64,000 nucleotides of DNA from Comamonadaceae bacterium OTU4NAUVB1 (GCA_024372625.1 CP099605.1:992001-1056000), one strand, 5' to 3'. Positions 1-10,597 are shown, counted from the first letter of the stretch. Numbers and translations: made by a program. Notes: generated by a model not told the origin, from the sequence alone.

Positions 1-260
1 TGTACGCGCTGTCGGCGACCGGCGAGGGCGTCGCCACGGCGCTGGAGCCGCTGATCGCGACCAGCTGGTCGCTGGCGACGGCGCTGTCGCTGCTGGTGTG
101 GTTCGTGTTCGCACCGCAGTGCCTGTCAACCCTGGCGGCGGTGCGCCGCGAGACCAACTCCTGGCGCTACGTCTGGATCATGGCCGGCTACCTCTTCGGG
201 CTCGCCTACCTGGCGTGCTTCGTCACCTACCGCATCGCGCTGGCCCTGGGCTGGGGCTGA
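1..260 (+). CDS. feoB: FeoB ferrous iron transporter, C-terminal end (partial)
   Basis: The frame is open from base 3 to the TGA at 258-260 and encodes the last 85 residues of a membrane protein. It has two hydrophobic segments, one before a FAPQCLSTLA motif with an ARRET-like turn (AAVRRETNSW) and one at the C-terminus. That motif pair is characteristic of the end of FeoB, the GTP-dependent Fe2+ importer of the inner membrane. The N-terminal G domain lies outside the window. The next gene encodes a Cys-rich protein of the kind usually found beside feoB, which supports the call. Confidence 0.85.
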   Translation, partial: YALSATGEGVATALEPLIATSWSLATALSLLVWFVFAPQCLSTLAAVRRETNSWRYVWIMAGYLFGLAYLACFVTYRIALALGWG

Positions 261-286
261 CGCGACCATCCCACCGGAGGTTCCCA

Positions 287-607
287 ATGGCCCAGCAGAT
301 CATCGTCGGACTCATCGTCGCCTGCGCCGCGCTCTACGCCGTCTGGCGCTGGATGCCGGCGACCTGGCGGCGCGCGGCGGCGGGCCGGGTCGCCGCCGGG
401 TCGCGGCGCGCCGGGCTGGTCGACGCGCGGCGCGCCGAGGCGCTGGCCGCCTCGCTCGCGAAGACCTCGGGCTGCGGGTCGTGCGACAGCTGCGGCAGCT
501 GCGGGACCGCCGCGCAGCGGGGCGGCGCCTCGGTCGACGGCGCGGCCGCCCCGGCGCGCGCGACCGGCACGGCGGGACCCGCGTCGCCGGCCCGCGCCGG
601 ACGCTGA
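287..607 (+). CDS. FeoB-associated Cys-rich membrane protein
   Basis: A 106-residue protein starting at the ATG at 287, which has a strong GGAGG ribosome site at 276-280; the frame is open further upstream but without such a site. Residues 4-22 form one hydrophobic segment, followed by an Arg-rich stretch. A cluster of four cysteines (SGCGSCDSCGSCG, about residues 62-74) follows, then a disordered Ala/Pro/Gly tail. The layout of one membrane helix plus a CxxC cluster directly after feoB matches the FeoB-associated Cys-rich family. These are thought to assist iron uptake, but the mechanism is not established. The tail is longer than in most family members. Confidence 0.75.
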   Translation: MAQQIIVGLIVACAALYAVWRWMPATWRRAAAGRVAAGSRRAGLVDARRAEALAASLAKTSGCGSCDSCGSCGTAAQRGGASVDGAAAPARATGTAGPASPARAGR

Positions 608-615
608 CGCCGGCC

Positions 616-1848
616 GTGGCATCGCGCATCCTCGTCGCCGGCGGCGGCATCGGCGGGCTTGCGTGCGCGCTAGCGCTCGCGCGCGGCGCGGCCGTCGATG
701 GGGACGCGATGTCCGCGCACCGCACGGTCCGGGCGCCGCGCCATCGCGTCGACCTGCTGGAGCAGGCCGACGCCTTCGGCGAAGTCGGCGCCGGTCTGCA
801 GCTGGGTCCCAATGCCACGCGGCGGCTGCACGCGCTCGGGCTGGCGCGGGCGCTGGCCGGCATCGCGGCGGTGCCCGATGCGCTGGTGGTGCGTGGCACC
901 GGCGGCGACGGCGTCGTCGCGCGGCTGCCGCTGGGGGAGGCCATGCGCCGGCGCTACGGCGCGCCCTATTGCTGCGTGCATCGCGCCGACCTGCACGCGA
1001 TGCTGCTCGACGCCGCGCGCGGCAGCGCCGGCACCACGCTCCACCTGGGCGCGCGCATCGACCGGATCGACGCCGGCGACGCAGCGGTCCGCGTCGACGG
1101 TGCCGACGGCCGCCACTGGTCCGGCGACGCCCTGATCGGCGCCGACGGCCTGTGGAGCGCCGTGCGGGCCCAGGTCAGCGGCCCGGCCGATCCGCCACCG
1201 CGCGTCACCGGCCACACGGCGTGGCGCGCGCTGGTGCCGCAGGCCGCGCTGCCGGCCGCGCTGCGCGGCGCCGACGTGCGCGTCTGGCTCGGCGCGCGAC
1301 TGCACGCGGTGGCCTACCCGGTGCGTGGCGGCGCGGCGCTCAACGTCGTCGTGCTGGCCGAGTCGGCCCCGGCCGGCGACGCGCGCGACTGGGACCAGGC
1401 CACCGGCCTCGACGCCCTGCAGCGCGCCACGGGCCGCTGCGGCGGGATGCTGCAGGCGCTGATCGAGGCGATGCCCGCCTGGCGCGCCTGGACGCTGTGC
1501 GACCGCGCGCCGCTCGCCGGCCCGTCCGGCATGGCGCGCGGGCGCGTCGCGCTGGCCGGCGACGCCGCGCACCCGATGCTGCCGTACATGGCGCAGGGCG
1601 CGGGCATGGCGATCGAGGACGCGGTGGCGCTGGCCGACGCGCTGGGCGACGCGGCGGCCGCGGACGTGCCCGCCGCGCTGGCGCGCTATGCCGACGCGCG
1701 CTGGCGGCGCAACGCCCGGGTACAGGCGCGCGCCCGGCGCAACGGGGTCGTCTTCCATCTGTCGGGTCCGGCCCGGCTCGCGCGCGACGCCGGCCTGCGC
1801 GCCCTGGGCCCGAAGCTGCTGGACGTGCCCTGGCTCTACGCCGGCTGA
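616..1848 (+). CDS. FAD-dependent aromatic-ring monooxygenase family protein
   Basis: A 410-residue flavoprotein starting from a GTG at 616, only 8 bases after the Feo accessory gene. The three signatures of group A flavin hydroxylases are present: GGGIGG dinucleotide-binding loop (residues 8-13), an IGADGLWSAVR DG motif, and a GRVALAGDAAHPMLPYMAQG GD motif near residue 310. It resembles salicylate or 3-hydroxybenzoate hydroxylases and UbiH-type enzymes; the substrate cannot be read from sequence. About 20 extra residues (around 24-45) lie between the first beta strand and the usual VxVLEQ strand, which is unusual. Its stop is one base from the convergent kynA stop, but it is not a clear kynurenine 3-monooxygenase. 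Confidence 0.8.
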   Translation: MASRILVAGGGIGGLACALALARGAAVDGDAMSAHRTVRAPRHRVDLLEQADAFGEVGAGLQLGPNATRRLHALGLARALAGIAAVPDALVVRGTGGDGVVARLPLGEAMRRRYGAPYCCVHRADLHAMLLDAARGSAGTTLHLGARIDRIDAGDAAVRVDGADGRHWSGDALIGADGLWSAVRAQVSGPADPPPRVTGHTAWRALVPQAALPAALRGADVRVWLGARLHAVAYPVRGGAALNVVVLAESAPAGDARDWDQATGLDALQRATGRCGGMLQALIEAMPAWRAWTLCDRAPLAGPSGMARGRVALAGDAAHPMLPYMAQGAGMAIEDAVALADALGDAAAADVPAALARYADARWRRNARVQARARRNGVVFHLSGPARLARDAGLRALGPKLLDVPWLYAG

Positions 1849-1849
1849 C

Positions 1850-2722
1850 TCAGAGGTCGGTGCGCAGCGCCCACAGTTCCGGGAACAGCACCACGTCGAG
1901 CATCCTGCGCAGGTAGCTCACGCCGCCCGTGCCGCCGGTGCCGCGCTTGAAGCCGATCACGCGCTCGACCGTCGTCACGTGGCGGAAGCGCCAGAGCCGG
2001 AAGGCGTCCTCGATGTCGATCAGCTTCTCGCCGAGCTGGTAGAGGTCCCAGTGCGCGCGCGGGTCGCGGTAGACGGCGAGCCAGGCGGCGCGCACGGCCT
2101 CGTCGGGCTCGCAGGGCCGCGTCCAGTCGCGCGCCAGCCGGGACGCGGGCACGGCCAGGCCGTGGCGGGCCAGCAGGCGCAGCGCCTCGTCGTAGAGCGA
2201 TGGCGCGCGCCAGGCGGCCTCGACCTGGGCCAGGAGGTCCGGCCGGTGCGCGTGGGGCTGCAGCATGGCGGCGTTCTTGTGGCCGAGCATGAATTCGATG
2301 CGGCGGTACTGCGCGCTCTGGAAGCCGCTCGAGTTGGCGAGGTAGGGCCGCATGGCGCTGTACTCGGGTGGCGTCATGGTCGCCAGCACGCTCCAGGCGC
2401 CCACGAGCTGTTCCATGACGCGGCTCACGCGCGCCAGCATCTTGAACGCGTCGGGCAGCCGGTCGCCGGCGACGCAGTCGATGGCCGCCGTCAGCTCGTG
2501 CAGCATCAGCTTCATCCACAACTCGCTGGTCTGGTGCTGGACGATGAACAGCATCTCGTCGTGCGCGGGCGAGCGCGGGTGCTGGGCCGCGAGCAGGTCG
2601 TCCAGGTGCAGGTAGTCGCCATAGCTCATGGCGGCACTGAAATCCAGCCGCGCGCCCTCGTCGCGCACGATGCGTCCGGCGGCGTCGGCGTCGTGCGCCG
2701 TGGCGGGGGTGTCGGCGGCCAT
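1850..2722 (-). CDS. kynA: Tryptophan 2,3-dioxygenase
   Basis: A 290-residue haem dioxygenase that opens the indole ring of tryptophan to give N-formylkynurenine, the first step of the kynurenine pathway. Family hallmarks are seen: [22 protein letters not shown] (distal His near residue 63), [11 protein letters not shown], and the proximal haem region [21 protein letters not shown] with His248. Length is normal for bacterial KynA. The ATG shares one base with the stop of the upstream kynB-kynU frame (TGATG), so translation is probably coupled. The enzyme is the last product of a two-cistron operon running leftward. Confidence 0.95.
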   Translation of the reverse strand: MAADTPATAHDADAAGRIVRDEGARLDFSAAMSYGDYLHLDDLLAAQHPRSPAHDEMLFIVQHQTSELWMKLMLHELTAAIDCVAGDRLPDAFKMLARVSRVMEQLVGAWSVLATMTPPEYSAMRPYLANSSGFQSAQYRRIEFMLGHKNAAMLQPHAHRPDLLAQVEAAWRAPSLYDEALRLLARHGLAVPASRLARDWTRPCEPDEAVRAAWLAVYRDPRAHWDLYQLGEKLIDIEDAFRLWRFRHVTTVERVIGFKRGTGGTGGVSYLRRMLDVVLFPELWALRTDL

Positions 2723-4755
2723 CACGTCACCGCCTGCTTGCGGTTGAATTCCGGGCGCTCCCACTCGCGCGCCGCCAGCACCCGCGCGAGGTGGTCGACG
2801 GCCCGCCAGACGTCCTCGAAGCCGAGGTAGAGCGGCGTGAAGCCGAAGCGCAGGATGTCGGGCGAGCGCGCATCGCCGGCGCGGAAGTCGCCGATGACGC
2901 CGCGCGCGATCAGGGCCTGGACGATCGCATGGGCGGTCGGCGCGGCCTCGTCCGGGCCGACCGACGCCGCGCCGGAACGCGCCAGGGTCAGGCTGACCTG
3001 CGAGCCGCGCCGCGCGTGCGCGCGTGGCGTGGCGATCTCGAAGCGCCCGTCGCAGCGCGCCTCGACCAGCGCCATGAAGGCATCGGTGAGGGCCAGCGAC
3101 TTGTGCCTCAGCGCCCCCATCGGTCCGACATCGCCATCGAAGGGCGCGGCCGCCAGCACGGTGTCCAGGCCGCACTCGAGCCCGGCGAGCGCGACGATCG
3201 GCTGGGTGCCGCACAGGTAGCGCCCGACCCCGGCGGCGGGCCGGTAGCCGGGCGTGAACTCGAACGGCGCCGCGTGGCCCCACCAGCCGGCGAGCGGCTG
3301 CTCGAACTGCCCGGCGTGGCGCGCGTGCACCCACACGAAGGCCGGCGCGCCCGGGCCGCCGTTGAGGTACTTGTAGCCGCAGCCGACGGCGAAGTCGGCC
3401 CCGCAGTCGTCCAGCCGCACCGGCACCGCGCCGGCGCTGTGCGCCAGGTCCCAGACGGCCAGCGCACCGGCAGCGTGCGCGGCGGCGGTGACGGCGCGCA
3501 TGTCGTGCATCGCCCCGGTGCGGTAGTTGACGTGCGTGAGCATCAGCACGGCGACGTCGCCGGCGGCGAGGGCGGCGTCGATCCCGTCGGCGTCGTCGAG
3601 CAGCGCCAGCGTGAAGCCGCGCTCCCGGCACAGCGACTGTGCGATGTAGAGGTCGGTCGGGAAGTTGGCGCGCTCGCTGAGCACCACGCGGCGCGCCGCG
3701 TCGCCCCGGCCGTCGCGCTCCAGCACCCGGGTCATCGCGGCGAACAGCACCTTGTAGAGGTTGACCGAGGTGCTGTCGGTGCACACCACGCTGCCGGGCG
3801 CGGCGCCGACGAGGCGCGCCACCTTGTCGCCCAGGCGCTGCGGCAGGTCGACCCACCCCGCCGTGTTCCAGGAGCGGATCAGGCCCTCGCCCCATTCGCG
3901 CGCCACGACCTCGGCGATGCGCCCCGGGGCGGCCTTCGGCAGTGCGCCGAGCGAGTTGCCGTCGAGGTAGATCACGTCCTCGGGCAGCGTGAACAGCGCG
4001 CGCAGGGCGCGCAGCGGGTCCCGCGCGTCCAGGGCGCGGCAGTCGTCGAGGGTCGGGGCGGCGGGGCGGTCGGCGCAGGCCGTCGCAGGCGCCGTCGGCG
4101 AGGTGCCGGCGGCGGGCGGGAGGTCGCGCAGCACCGCGCGCACGGGCGAGGCGTCGGCGGTCGTGAGCCGCAGCGGCAGGGCGATGAGTTCGTAGTCGCC
4201 CTCGGGCACGTCGTCGAGCACCAGGTTCTCCAGCACGCGCAGCCCCAGGCGGCGGATCGCCTGGTGGCTGTCGAGCGTCTTGCTCGTGGCCGGGTCGATG
4301 CTGGCGCTGTCGATGCCCACCAGCGTCACGCCGCGCGCGGCCAGCCGCTCGATGGTGTCGGGCGCGAAGGCGACGAGGTCCGGGTCCCAGCGGTCGACCA
4401 CGGCCCGCGCGCGGGTGCGCACGAGCACGCGCGGAGGCAGGTCGTCCAGCGCATGCGCGAGGTGCGCCCAGGCGATCAGGGGGCCGCGGTCGATGACGTG
4501 GACGACGCGGCAGCGGCCGAGGAAGGGCGCCAGGTCGACCAGGCCGATGGCCGCGCCCTCGGGGTCGTAGTGCAGCGGCGCGTCGGCGTGCGCGCCCACG
4601 TGCGGCGACAGCGTGAGCTCGCCCACGTTGACCGGGCCGTCCGCGCCGATGCGCGCGGCCCAGCGCTGGCGGTAGGGCGTGTCGCCGGGAAAGACCGGCG
4701 CGCCTTCATGGACGGGCGGGGAGATGTCCCGGACGTGGGGTAGGGAGTCAGGCAT
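2722..4755 (-). CDS. kynBU: Kynurenine formamidase-kynureninase fusion
   Basis: One uninterrupted frame of 677 residues carrying two enzymes that are normally separate. Residues 1-212 are KynB, a metal-dependent cyclase-like formamidase with the metal site HVGAHAD (His52, His56, Asp58). It ends at the usual [18 protein letters not shown] segment. Residues 213-235 are an Ala/Pro/Thr linker. Residues 236-677 are kynureninase, a PLP enzyme with [17 protein letters not shown] and the PLP lysine Lys462 in [10 protein letters not shown]. Together they convert N-formylkynurenine to anthranilate plus alanine. There is no stop or ATG in the linker. An internal GTG at 4143 could in principle start a separate kynureninase, but it has no clear ribosome site. 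No kynR-type regulator is adjacent. Confidence 0.88.
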   Translation of the reverse strand: MPDSLPHVRDISPPVHEGAPVFPGDTPYRQRWAARIGADGPVNVGELTLSPHVGAHADAPLHYDPEGAAIGLVDLAPFLGRCRVVHVIDRGPLIAWAHLAHALDDLPPRVLVRTRARAVVDRWDPDLVAFAPDTIERLAARGVTLVGIDSASIDPATSKTLDSHQAIRRLGLRVLENLVLDDVPEGDYELIALPLRLTTADASPVRAVLRDLPPAAGTSPTAPATACADRPAAPTLDDCRALDARDPLRALRALFTLPEDVIYLDGNSLGALPKAAPGRIAEVVAREWGEGLIRSWNTAGWVDLPQRLGDKVARLVGAAPGSVVCTDSTSVNLYKVLFAAMTRVLERDGRGDAARRVVLSERANFPTDLYIAQSLCRERGFTLALLDDADGIDAALAAGDVAVLMLTHVNYRTGAMHDMRAVTAAAHAAGALAVWDLAHSAGAVPVRLDDCGADFAVGCGYKYLNGGPGAPAFVWVHARHAGQFEQPLAGWWGHAAPFEFTPGYRPAAGVGRYLCGTQPIVALAGLECGLDTVLAAAPFDGDVGPMGALRHKSLALTDAFMALVEARCDGRFEIATPRAHARRGSQVSLTLARSGAASVGPDEAAPTAHAIVQALIARGVIGDFRAGDARSPDILRFGFTPLYLGFEDVWRAVDHLARVLAAREWERPEFNRKQAVT

Positions 4756-4838
4756 GGCGCGAAGGTAGCGCCGTGCGACAGGGCGTGGTGTCGGTTATTC
4801 CCAACGTCGCGGTAACACCCGGAGACCTGGATCGACCA

Positions 4839-4867
4839 CCCCGGATCGATGGGCCCCGGATCGATGG
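4839..4867. repeat. Tandem 14-bp repeat upstream of the kyn operon
   Basis: The sequence CCCCGGATCGATGG occurs at 4839-4852 and again at 4854-4867, with one base between. A related GGATCGAcC lies at 4828-4836. The repeats sit 84-112 bases upstream of the kynBU start and just downstream of the argF stop. They could be an operator for the kyn operon or simply a local duplication. No function is known. Confidence 0.55.
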
Positions 4868-4888
4868 CCCCGGGACGAAGCGGTCCGC

Positions 4889-5833
4889 TCAGGCCCGCAG
4901 CCGCCCCAGCAGCAGGAACTCCAGCAGCGCCTTCTGCACGTGCATGCGGTTCTCCGCCTCGTCCCACACGACCGACTGCGGTCCGTCGATGACGTCGGCA
5001 TCGACCTCCTCGCCGCGGTGCGCGGGCAGGCAGTGCATGAACAGGGCGTCGGGCTGGGCGACGCGCATCATCTCGGCGTCCACGCGCCAGTCGGCGAAGG
5101 CGGCGCGGCGCGCGTCGTTCTCGGCCTCGTAGCCCATGCTGGTCCAGACGTCGGTGGTCACCAGGTCGGCGCCCCGGCAGGCTTCCATCGGATCGGTGAA
5201 GACCTTGTAGCTGTCGGCCGAGCGCAGTCCCGCGACCGACTGGTCGACGCCGTAGCCGCTGGGCGTGCTCACGTGCACCGTGAAGCCCAGGATCTCGCTG
5301 GCCTGCAGCCAGGTGTTGGCCATGTTGTTGCCGTCGCCCACCCAGGCCACCGTCTTGCCGCGGATCGAGCCGCGGTGCTCGATGTAGGTGAAGATGTCCG
5401 CCAGGATCTGGCAGGGGTGGAATTCGTTGGTCAGGCCGTTGATGACCGGCACGCGCGAGTGCCGGGCGAACAGCTCGATCTTGTCCTGCCCGAAGGTGCG
5501 GATCATCACCGCGTCGACCATGCGGCTGATGACGCGGGCGCTGTCCTCGATCGGCTCGGAGCGCCCCAGCTGGGTGTCGCCGGTGGTCAGGTGGACCACG
5601 CTGCCGCCGAGCTGGTACATGCCGGCCTCGAAGCTCACGCGGGTGCGCGTCGAGGCCTTCTCGAAGATCATGACCAGCGTGCGGTCGACCAGCGGCTGGT
5701 GCTTCTCGTAGGCCTTGAACTTGCGCTTGATGAGGGCGGCGCGTTCGAAGAGATAGGCGTAGTCGTCGGTCGTGAAATCCGAGAACTGCAGGTAGTGCCG
5801 GATCGCCGGTTGGCCGGTCATGGTCGTCGTCAT
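4889..5833 (-). CDS. argF: Ornithine carbamoyltransferase
   Basis: Transfers the carbamoyl group of carbamoyl phosphate to ornithine, giving citrulline in arginine synthesis (cytoplasmic trimer). The 314-residue product has the carbamoyl-phosphate motif STRTR, the HPCQ motif in NEFHPCQILAD, and the ornithine-binding region HCLPAHRGEE. The ATG at 5833 overlaps the argD stop by four bases (ATGA), implying coupling. A second in-frame ATG at 5821 (MTGQPAIRHY) gives a product closer to typical family starts, so the true start could be either. The leftward order argD then argF is typical of Burkholderiales. Confidence 0.95.
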   Translation of the reverse strand: MTTTMTGQPAIRHYLQFSDFTTDDYAYLFERAALIKRKFKAYEKHQPLVDRTLVMIFEKASTRTRVSFEAGMYQLGGSVVHLTTGDTQLGRSEPIEDSARVISRMVDAVMIRTFGQDKIELFARHSRVPVINGLTNEFHPCQILADIFTYIEHRGSIRGKTVAWVGDGNNMANTWLQASEILGFTVHVSTPSGYGVDQSVAGLRSADSYKVFTDPMEACRGADLVTTDVWTSMGYEAENDARRAAFADWRVDAEMMRVAQPDALFMHCLPAHRGEEVDADVIDGPQSVVWDEAENRMHVQKALLEFLLLGRLRA

Positions 5834-7035
5834 GGGGTGGGTTCCGAGAGGAAGGTGTGGACCAGCGGCGCGAGGATCGCGACGATCTCGTCCGCCTCGG
5901 CGACGCTCAGGACGAGCGGCGGCACGAGACGGATCACGTTGTCGGCCGTGACGCTCAGCAGCAGGCCGGCGTCGCAGGCGCGGTTGAGGATCACGCCGCA
6001 GGGCCGGTCGAGCTCGATGCCCAGCATCAGGCCGTGGCCGCGCACCTCGCGCACGCCGGCCAGGCCCTCGAACTCGCGCTCCAGCGCCGCCTTGAGGTGG
6101 GCGCCCACGGCGGCGGCGTGCTCGACCAGGCCGTCCTTCTCCATGATGCGGATGGTCTCGACGCCGGCGCGCATCGCCAGCGGATTGCCGCCGAAGGTCG
6201 TGCCGTGGTTGCCGGGGCCGAAGATGTTGGCCGCGCGCGGCCCGGCCACCACCGCGCCGATCGGCACGCCCGAGCCCAGGCCCTTGGCCAGGGGCATCAC
6301 GTCGGGCAGGATGCCGGCCCACTGATGGGCGAACCACTTGCCGGTGCGGCCCATGCCGCACTGCACCTCGTCGATCATCAGCAGCCAGTCGCGCTCGTCG
6401 CACAGCGCGCGCACTTGCTTCAGGTATTCGACGCGCATCGGATGGATGCCGCCTTCGCCCTGGATGGTCTCGAAGAACACCGCCACGACGTTCGGGTTGC
6501 CCTCGGTGGCCCCCTTCAGGGCCTCGATGTCGTTGAGCGGCACGCGGATGAAGCCCTCGACCAGCGGGCCGAAGCCCTTCTGCACCTTGGGATTGCCGGT
6601 GGCCGACAGCGTGGCGATCGAGCGGCCGTGGAAGGCGTGCTCGTAGACCACGATCTCCGGACGCTCGATGCCCTTGTCGTGGCCGAACTTGCGCGCCAGC
6701 TTGAGCGCCGCCTCGTTGGCTTCCAGGCCGGTGGAACAGAAGAACGCGTTGGTCAGGCCCGAGAGTTCGACCAGCTTGGCCGCGAGCTGTTCCTGGCCGG
6801 GCACGTGGTAGTAGTTGGAGCTGTGGATGAGCTTGGCCACCTGGTCCTGCAGCGCGGGCACCAGCTCGGGGTGGTTGTGGCCGAGCGTGTTCACCGCGAT
6901 GCCGCCCAGGCCGTCGAGGTAGGCGCGGCCCTCGGTGTCCCACACGCGGCAGCCCTGACCATGCGACAGCGCGATGGGCAGTCGGCCATAAGTATTCATG
7001 ACGTGGGGCGATGTGGGGACGGCGGGGGCGCTCAT
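5830..7035 (-). CDS. argD: Acetylornithine aminotransferase
   Basis: A 401-residue class III PLP aminotransferase that makes N-acetylornithine from N-acetylglutamate semialdehyde; such enzymes often also act on succinyldiaminopimelate. Visible motifs are the substrate/PLP loop STGLEANEAALKLAR, the HAFHGRS segment, the Asp motif LLMIDEVQCGMGRTG, and the PLP lysine in PLAKGLGSGVPIGA. Length is standard. The start chosen is the ATG at 7035; ATG at 6999 (MNTYGRLP) is possible. It is first in the argD-argF operon and divergent from a DUF3579 gene across about 175 bases. Confidence 0.95.
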   Translation of the reverse strand: MSAPAVPTSPHVMNTYGRLPIALSHGQGCRVWDTEGRAYLDGLGGIAVNTLGHNHPELVPALQDQVAKLIHSSNYYHVPGQEQLAAKLVELSGLTNAFFCSTGLEANEAALKLARKFGHDKGIERPEIVVYEHAFHGRSIATLSATGNPKVQKGFGPLVEGFIRVPLNDIEALKGATEGNPNVVAVFFETIQGEGGIHPMRVEYLKQVRALCDERDWLLMIDEVQCGMGRTGKWFAHQWAGILPDVMPLAKGLGSGVPIGAVVAGPRAANIFGPGNHGTTFGGNPLAMRAGVETIRIMEKDGLVEHAAAVGAHLKAALEREFEGLAGVREVRGHGLMLGIELDRPCGVILNRACDAGLLLSVTADNVIRLVPPLVLSVAEADEIVAILAPLVHTFLSEPTP

Positions 7036-7209
7036 ACGGGGTACTCCGGGAAAGGGAAGGCGGATTCTAGGCGTGCGTTATTTCATCTTTGTTGAGGATT
7101 CGGCATCGCAGCAATGTCCGGGCCAGCCCTGTGCGATTGCCGGTGCCGCGACGGGTCGCCCGGATAGAATCCGTGGTGCGCTGCAGCACGCGCCCAGCCC
7201 TTTCAAACG

Positions 7210-7524
7210 ATGATCTCCCCCAGCGCCAAAGAAGTCTTCATCCAGGGCATCACGAGCGATGGCCGAACCTTCCGCCCCAGCGACTGGGCCGAACGCCTCG
7301 CCGGCGTGATGAGTTCGTTCCGTCCCGGCGGCGCCACGCCCGGCAGCCACCTGAGCTATTCGCCCTGGTGCGTGCCCACCAACATCAACGGCGTCAAGTG
7401 CGTGGTCGTCCATGTCGACCTGCGCGACTACAACGTGATGGCCTGGGACTTCGTCATGAACTTCGCGCGCGACAACGGCCTGCAGATCGTCGAGGCTTGC
7501 CTGGTGCCCCAGGAGAAGCCCTGA
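7210..7524 (+). CDS. DUF3579 family protein
   Basis: A 104-residue soluble protein of the conserved DUF3579 family of betaproteobacteria; its function is unknown. The family core is recognisable (FIQGITSDGRTFRPSDWAERLAGVMSSF, then YSPWCVPTNINGVKCVVVH). Genes of this family commonly lie divergent to argD, as here. That suggests a housekeeping link with arginine metabolism, but it does not define one. A -10-like TAGAAT at 7165-7170 lies upstream without a convincing -35. Confidence 0.8.
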   Translation: MISPSAKEVFIQGITSDGRTFRPSDWAERLAGVMSSFRPGGATPGSHLSYSPWCVPTNINGVKCVVVHVDLRDYNVMAWDFVMNFARDNGLQIVEACLVPQEKP

Positions 7525-7574
7525 CCGTCATGCCGTGGACGCCCGGCGGAAGCGACGTTGCGTTCGCCCATGAA

Positions 7575-7596
7575 AAAACCGCCCGAAGGCGGTTTT
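7575..7596. terminator. Bidirectional intrinsic terminator between DUF3579 gene and rpsT
   Basis: A perfect 9-bp stem (AAAACCGCC / GGCGGTTTT) with a CGAA tetraloop. On the minus strand it is followed by six T residues and on the plus strand by TTTT then a second T run at 7602-7607. It can therefore end both convergent transcripts. Confidence 0.85.
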
Positions 7597-7693
7597 CCAC
7601 TTTTTTGCTTTGCTGCCGCAGCGCACCCCGATCAAACGGCGGAGCGGCGTGATGCACGGGGCATCGAACCGTTCCGGGCTGGTTACCTGAGCG

Positions 7694-8008
7694 TCAGGCG
7701 GCGGCCTTCTCAGGGGCGAGTGCCAGGGCCTTGACCTTGGCGGACAGGCGGCTCTTGTCGCGAGCGGCCTTGTTCTTGTGGAAGATGCCCTTGTCGGCGA
7801 CGGTGTCGACCACGGCCTGCGCCTTGGCGAACAGCTCGGTGGCCTTGGTCTTGTCGCCGGCCAGCACGGCCTTCTCGACGTTCTTCACCGCGGTGCGGTA
7901 CTTGGAGCGCAGCGACGTGTTGGCGGCGTTGAGCTTGGTGTCCTGACGGACGCGTTTGCGGCCCGACGCGAGGCGCGGGTTCTTCTTCTTGGGTTTAGCG
8001 GATGCCAT
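7694..8008 (-). CDS. rpsT: 30S ribosomal protein S20
   Basis: A 104-residue basic protein that binds 16S rRNA early in 30S assembly. The sequence begins [23 protein letters not shown] and carries the S20 signatures [15 protein letters not shown] and [20 protein letters not shown]. It is monocistronic, has its own promoter at 8055-8060, and is divergent from murJ, a common Burkholderiales arrangement. Confidence 0.97.
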   Translation of the reverse strand: MASAKPKKKNPRLASGRKRVRQDTKLNAANTSLRSKYRTAVKNVEKAVLAGDKTKATELFAKAQAVVDTVADKGIFHKNKAARDKSRLSAKVKALALAPEKAAA

Positions 8009-8054
8009 TGATGTGTGTCCTTGTGTGTCTGGGGATGATGCGGCAAAGCCAACG

Positions 8055-8060
8055 ATTATA
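8055..8060 (-). promoter_or_regulatory. Probable rpsT promoter -10 (TATAAT)
   Basis: On the minus strand the sequence reads CTATAATCG, a perfect sigma-70 -10 hexamer 47 bases before the rpsT start. The same TATAATCG context precedes rpsP and rplS in this window. A plus-strand TACACT at 8080-8085 could be the murJ -10, so the two divergent promoters would lie within about 30 bases. Confidence 0.6.
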
Positions 8061-8094
8061 GAACGCCCGGGCCGGGACCTACACTCGCGGCGCC

Positions 8095-9660
<1,566 letters not shown>

Positions 9661-9671
9661 GCGGGCCGCGC

Positions 9672-9699
9672 CGGCAGCCACCGGCGCCGGCGGCTGCCG
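9672..9699. terminator. GC-rich hairpin after murJ
   Basis: An 8-bp inverted repeat (CGGCAGCC / GGCTGCCG) encloses an inner GGCGCC palindrome, 11 bases after the murJ stop. There is no T run, so it may slow or end transcription only with Rho, or may simply stabilise the murJ message. Confidence 0.35.
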
Positions 9700-9742
9700 C
9701 AAGCGCCTTGACGCTGTCGGCGCGCTCCTCTACAAAGCCCGC

Positions 9743-10597
9743 ATGAAGTTCAGTCTCTCGACACCGACCGCCCTCGAATATTTCGCCTCGCTGGTGCAGA
9801 GCGACGAACACTTCCCGCTGCTCGAGGCCGCCACCAGCATCGCCCAGGACGAGTACCCCGAACTCGACGTCGCCCAGGTGCTCGGCGACGTCGACCAGCT
9901 CCTCGCCCGCCTGAAGCGCCGCCTGCCGGCCGACGCCGCGCCGCTCGCCCGGCTGCGCCTGCTCAACCAGTTCTTCTTCCACGATCTGAACTTCGGCGGC
10001 AATCTCAACGACTACTACGACCCCGACAACAGCTACCTCAACGCCGTGCTGCGCACGCGCCGCGGCATCCCGATCTCGCTGGCGGTGCTGTGGATGGAGC
10101 TGGCGCAGGGGCTGGGCCTGCAGGCCCGTGGCGTCTCCTTTCCCGGGCACTTCATGATCAAGGTGACCCTGCCCAAGGGACAGGTCGTGATCGATCCGTT
10201 CACCGGCAAGTCGCTCTCGCGGGAGGAACTGGTCGAGCGGCTGGAACCGTACAAGCGCGGTGACGGCGTGGTCGGCGAATTCGACGTGCCGCTCGGGCTC
10301 TACCTGCAGCCGGCCACGCCGCGCGAGATCATCCACCGCATGCTGCGCAACCTCAAGGAGGTGCACGCGGCACAGGAGGACTGGCAGCGCACGATCGCCG
10401 TGCAGGACCGCCTGATCACGCTCTCGCCCGATGCCTGGGGCGAATGGCGCGACCGTGGCCTCGCGCACGCGGCCCAGGGCCACGCGACGCGCGCCGTGCA
10501 CGACCTCGAGACCTACCTGCGCCATGCCGAGGACGCGCTCGACCTCGACGTCATCGCCGAGCGCGTGGCCGCCCTGCGGCGGGCGGAGAACCGGTGA
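9743..10597 (+). CDS. SirB1 family protein (transglutaminase-like plus TPR)
   Basis: A 284-residue soluble protein. Residues 1-180 form the SirB1/transglutaminase-like domain, seen in LLNQFFFHDLNFGGNLNDYYDPDNSYLNAVLRTRRGIPISLAVLW and in VSFPGHFMIK. The C-terminal 80 residues resemble TPR helices. The family occurs widely near housekeeping genes in betaproteobacteria and is sometimes described as a tetratricopeptide protein. Its biochemical role is not known to me. The next gene starts at a GTG overlapping its TGA stop. Confidence 0.8.
   Translation: MKFSLSTPTALEYFASLVQSDEHFPLLEAATSIAQDEYPELDVAQVLGDVDQLLARLKRRLPADAAPLARLRLLNQFFFHDLNFGGNLNDYYDPDNSYLNAVLRTRRGIPISLAVLWMELAQGLGLQARGVSFPGHFMIKVTLPKGQVVIDPFTGKSLSREELVERLEPYKRGDGVVGEFDVPLGLYLQPATPREIIHRMLRNLKEVHAAQEDWQRTIAVQDRLITLSPDAWGEWRDRGLAHAAQGHATRAVHDLETYLRHAEDALDLDVIAERVAALRRAENR

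Noticed and set aside
1850..3895. Very long second open frame overlapping kynBU and kynA on the minus strand
   Set aside because: Only its 3' part (from 2722) is a protein, kynA. The rest is a frame-shifted shadow of kynureninase rich in Arg/Ala, as expected in high-GC DNA.
2791..4743. Long antisense frame opposite kynBU
   Set aside because: Its composition (Gly/Arg/Val/His-rich, no domain) is that of an antisense shadow of a G+C-biased gene, as are other long frames opposite argD, murJ, pccA, uvrB and the FUSC gene.
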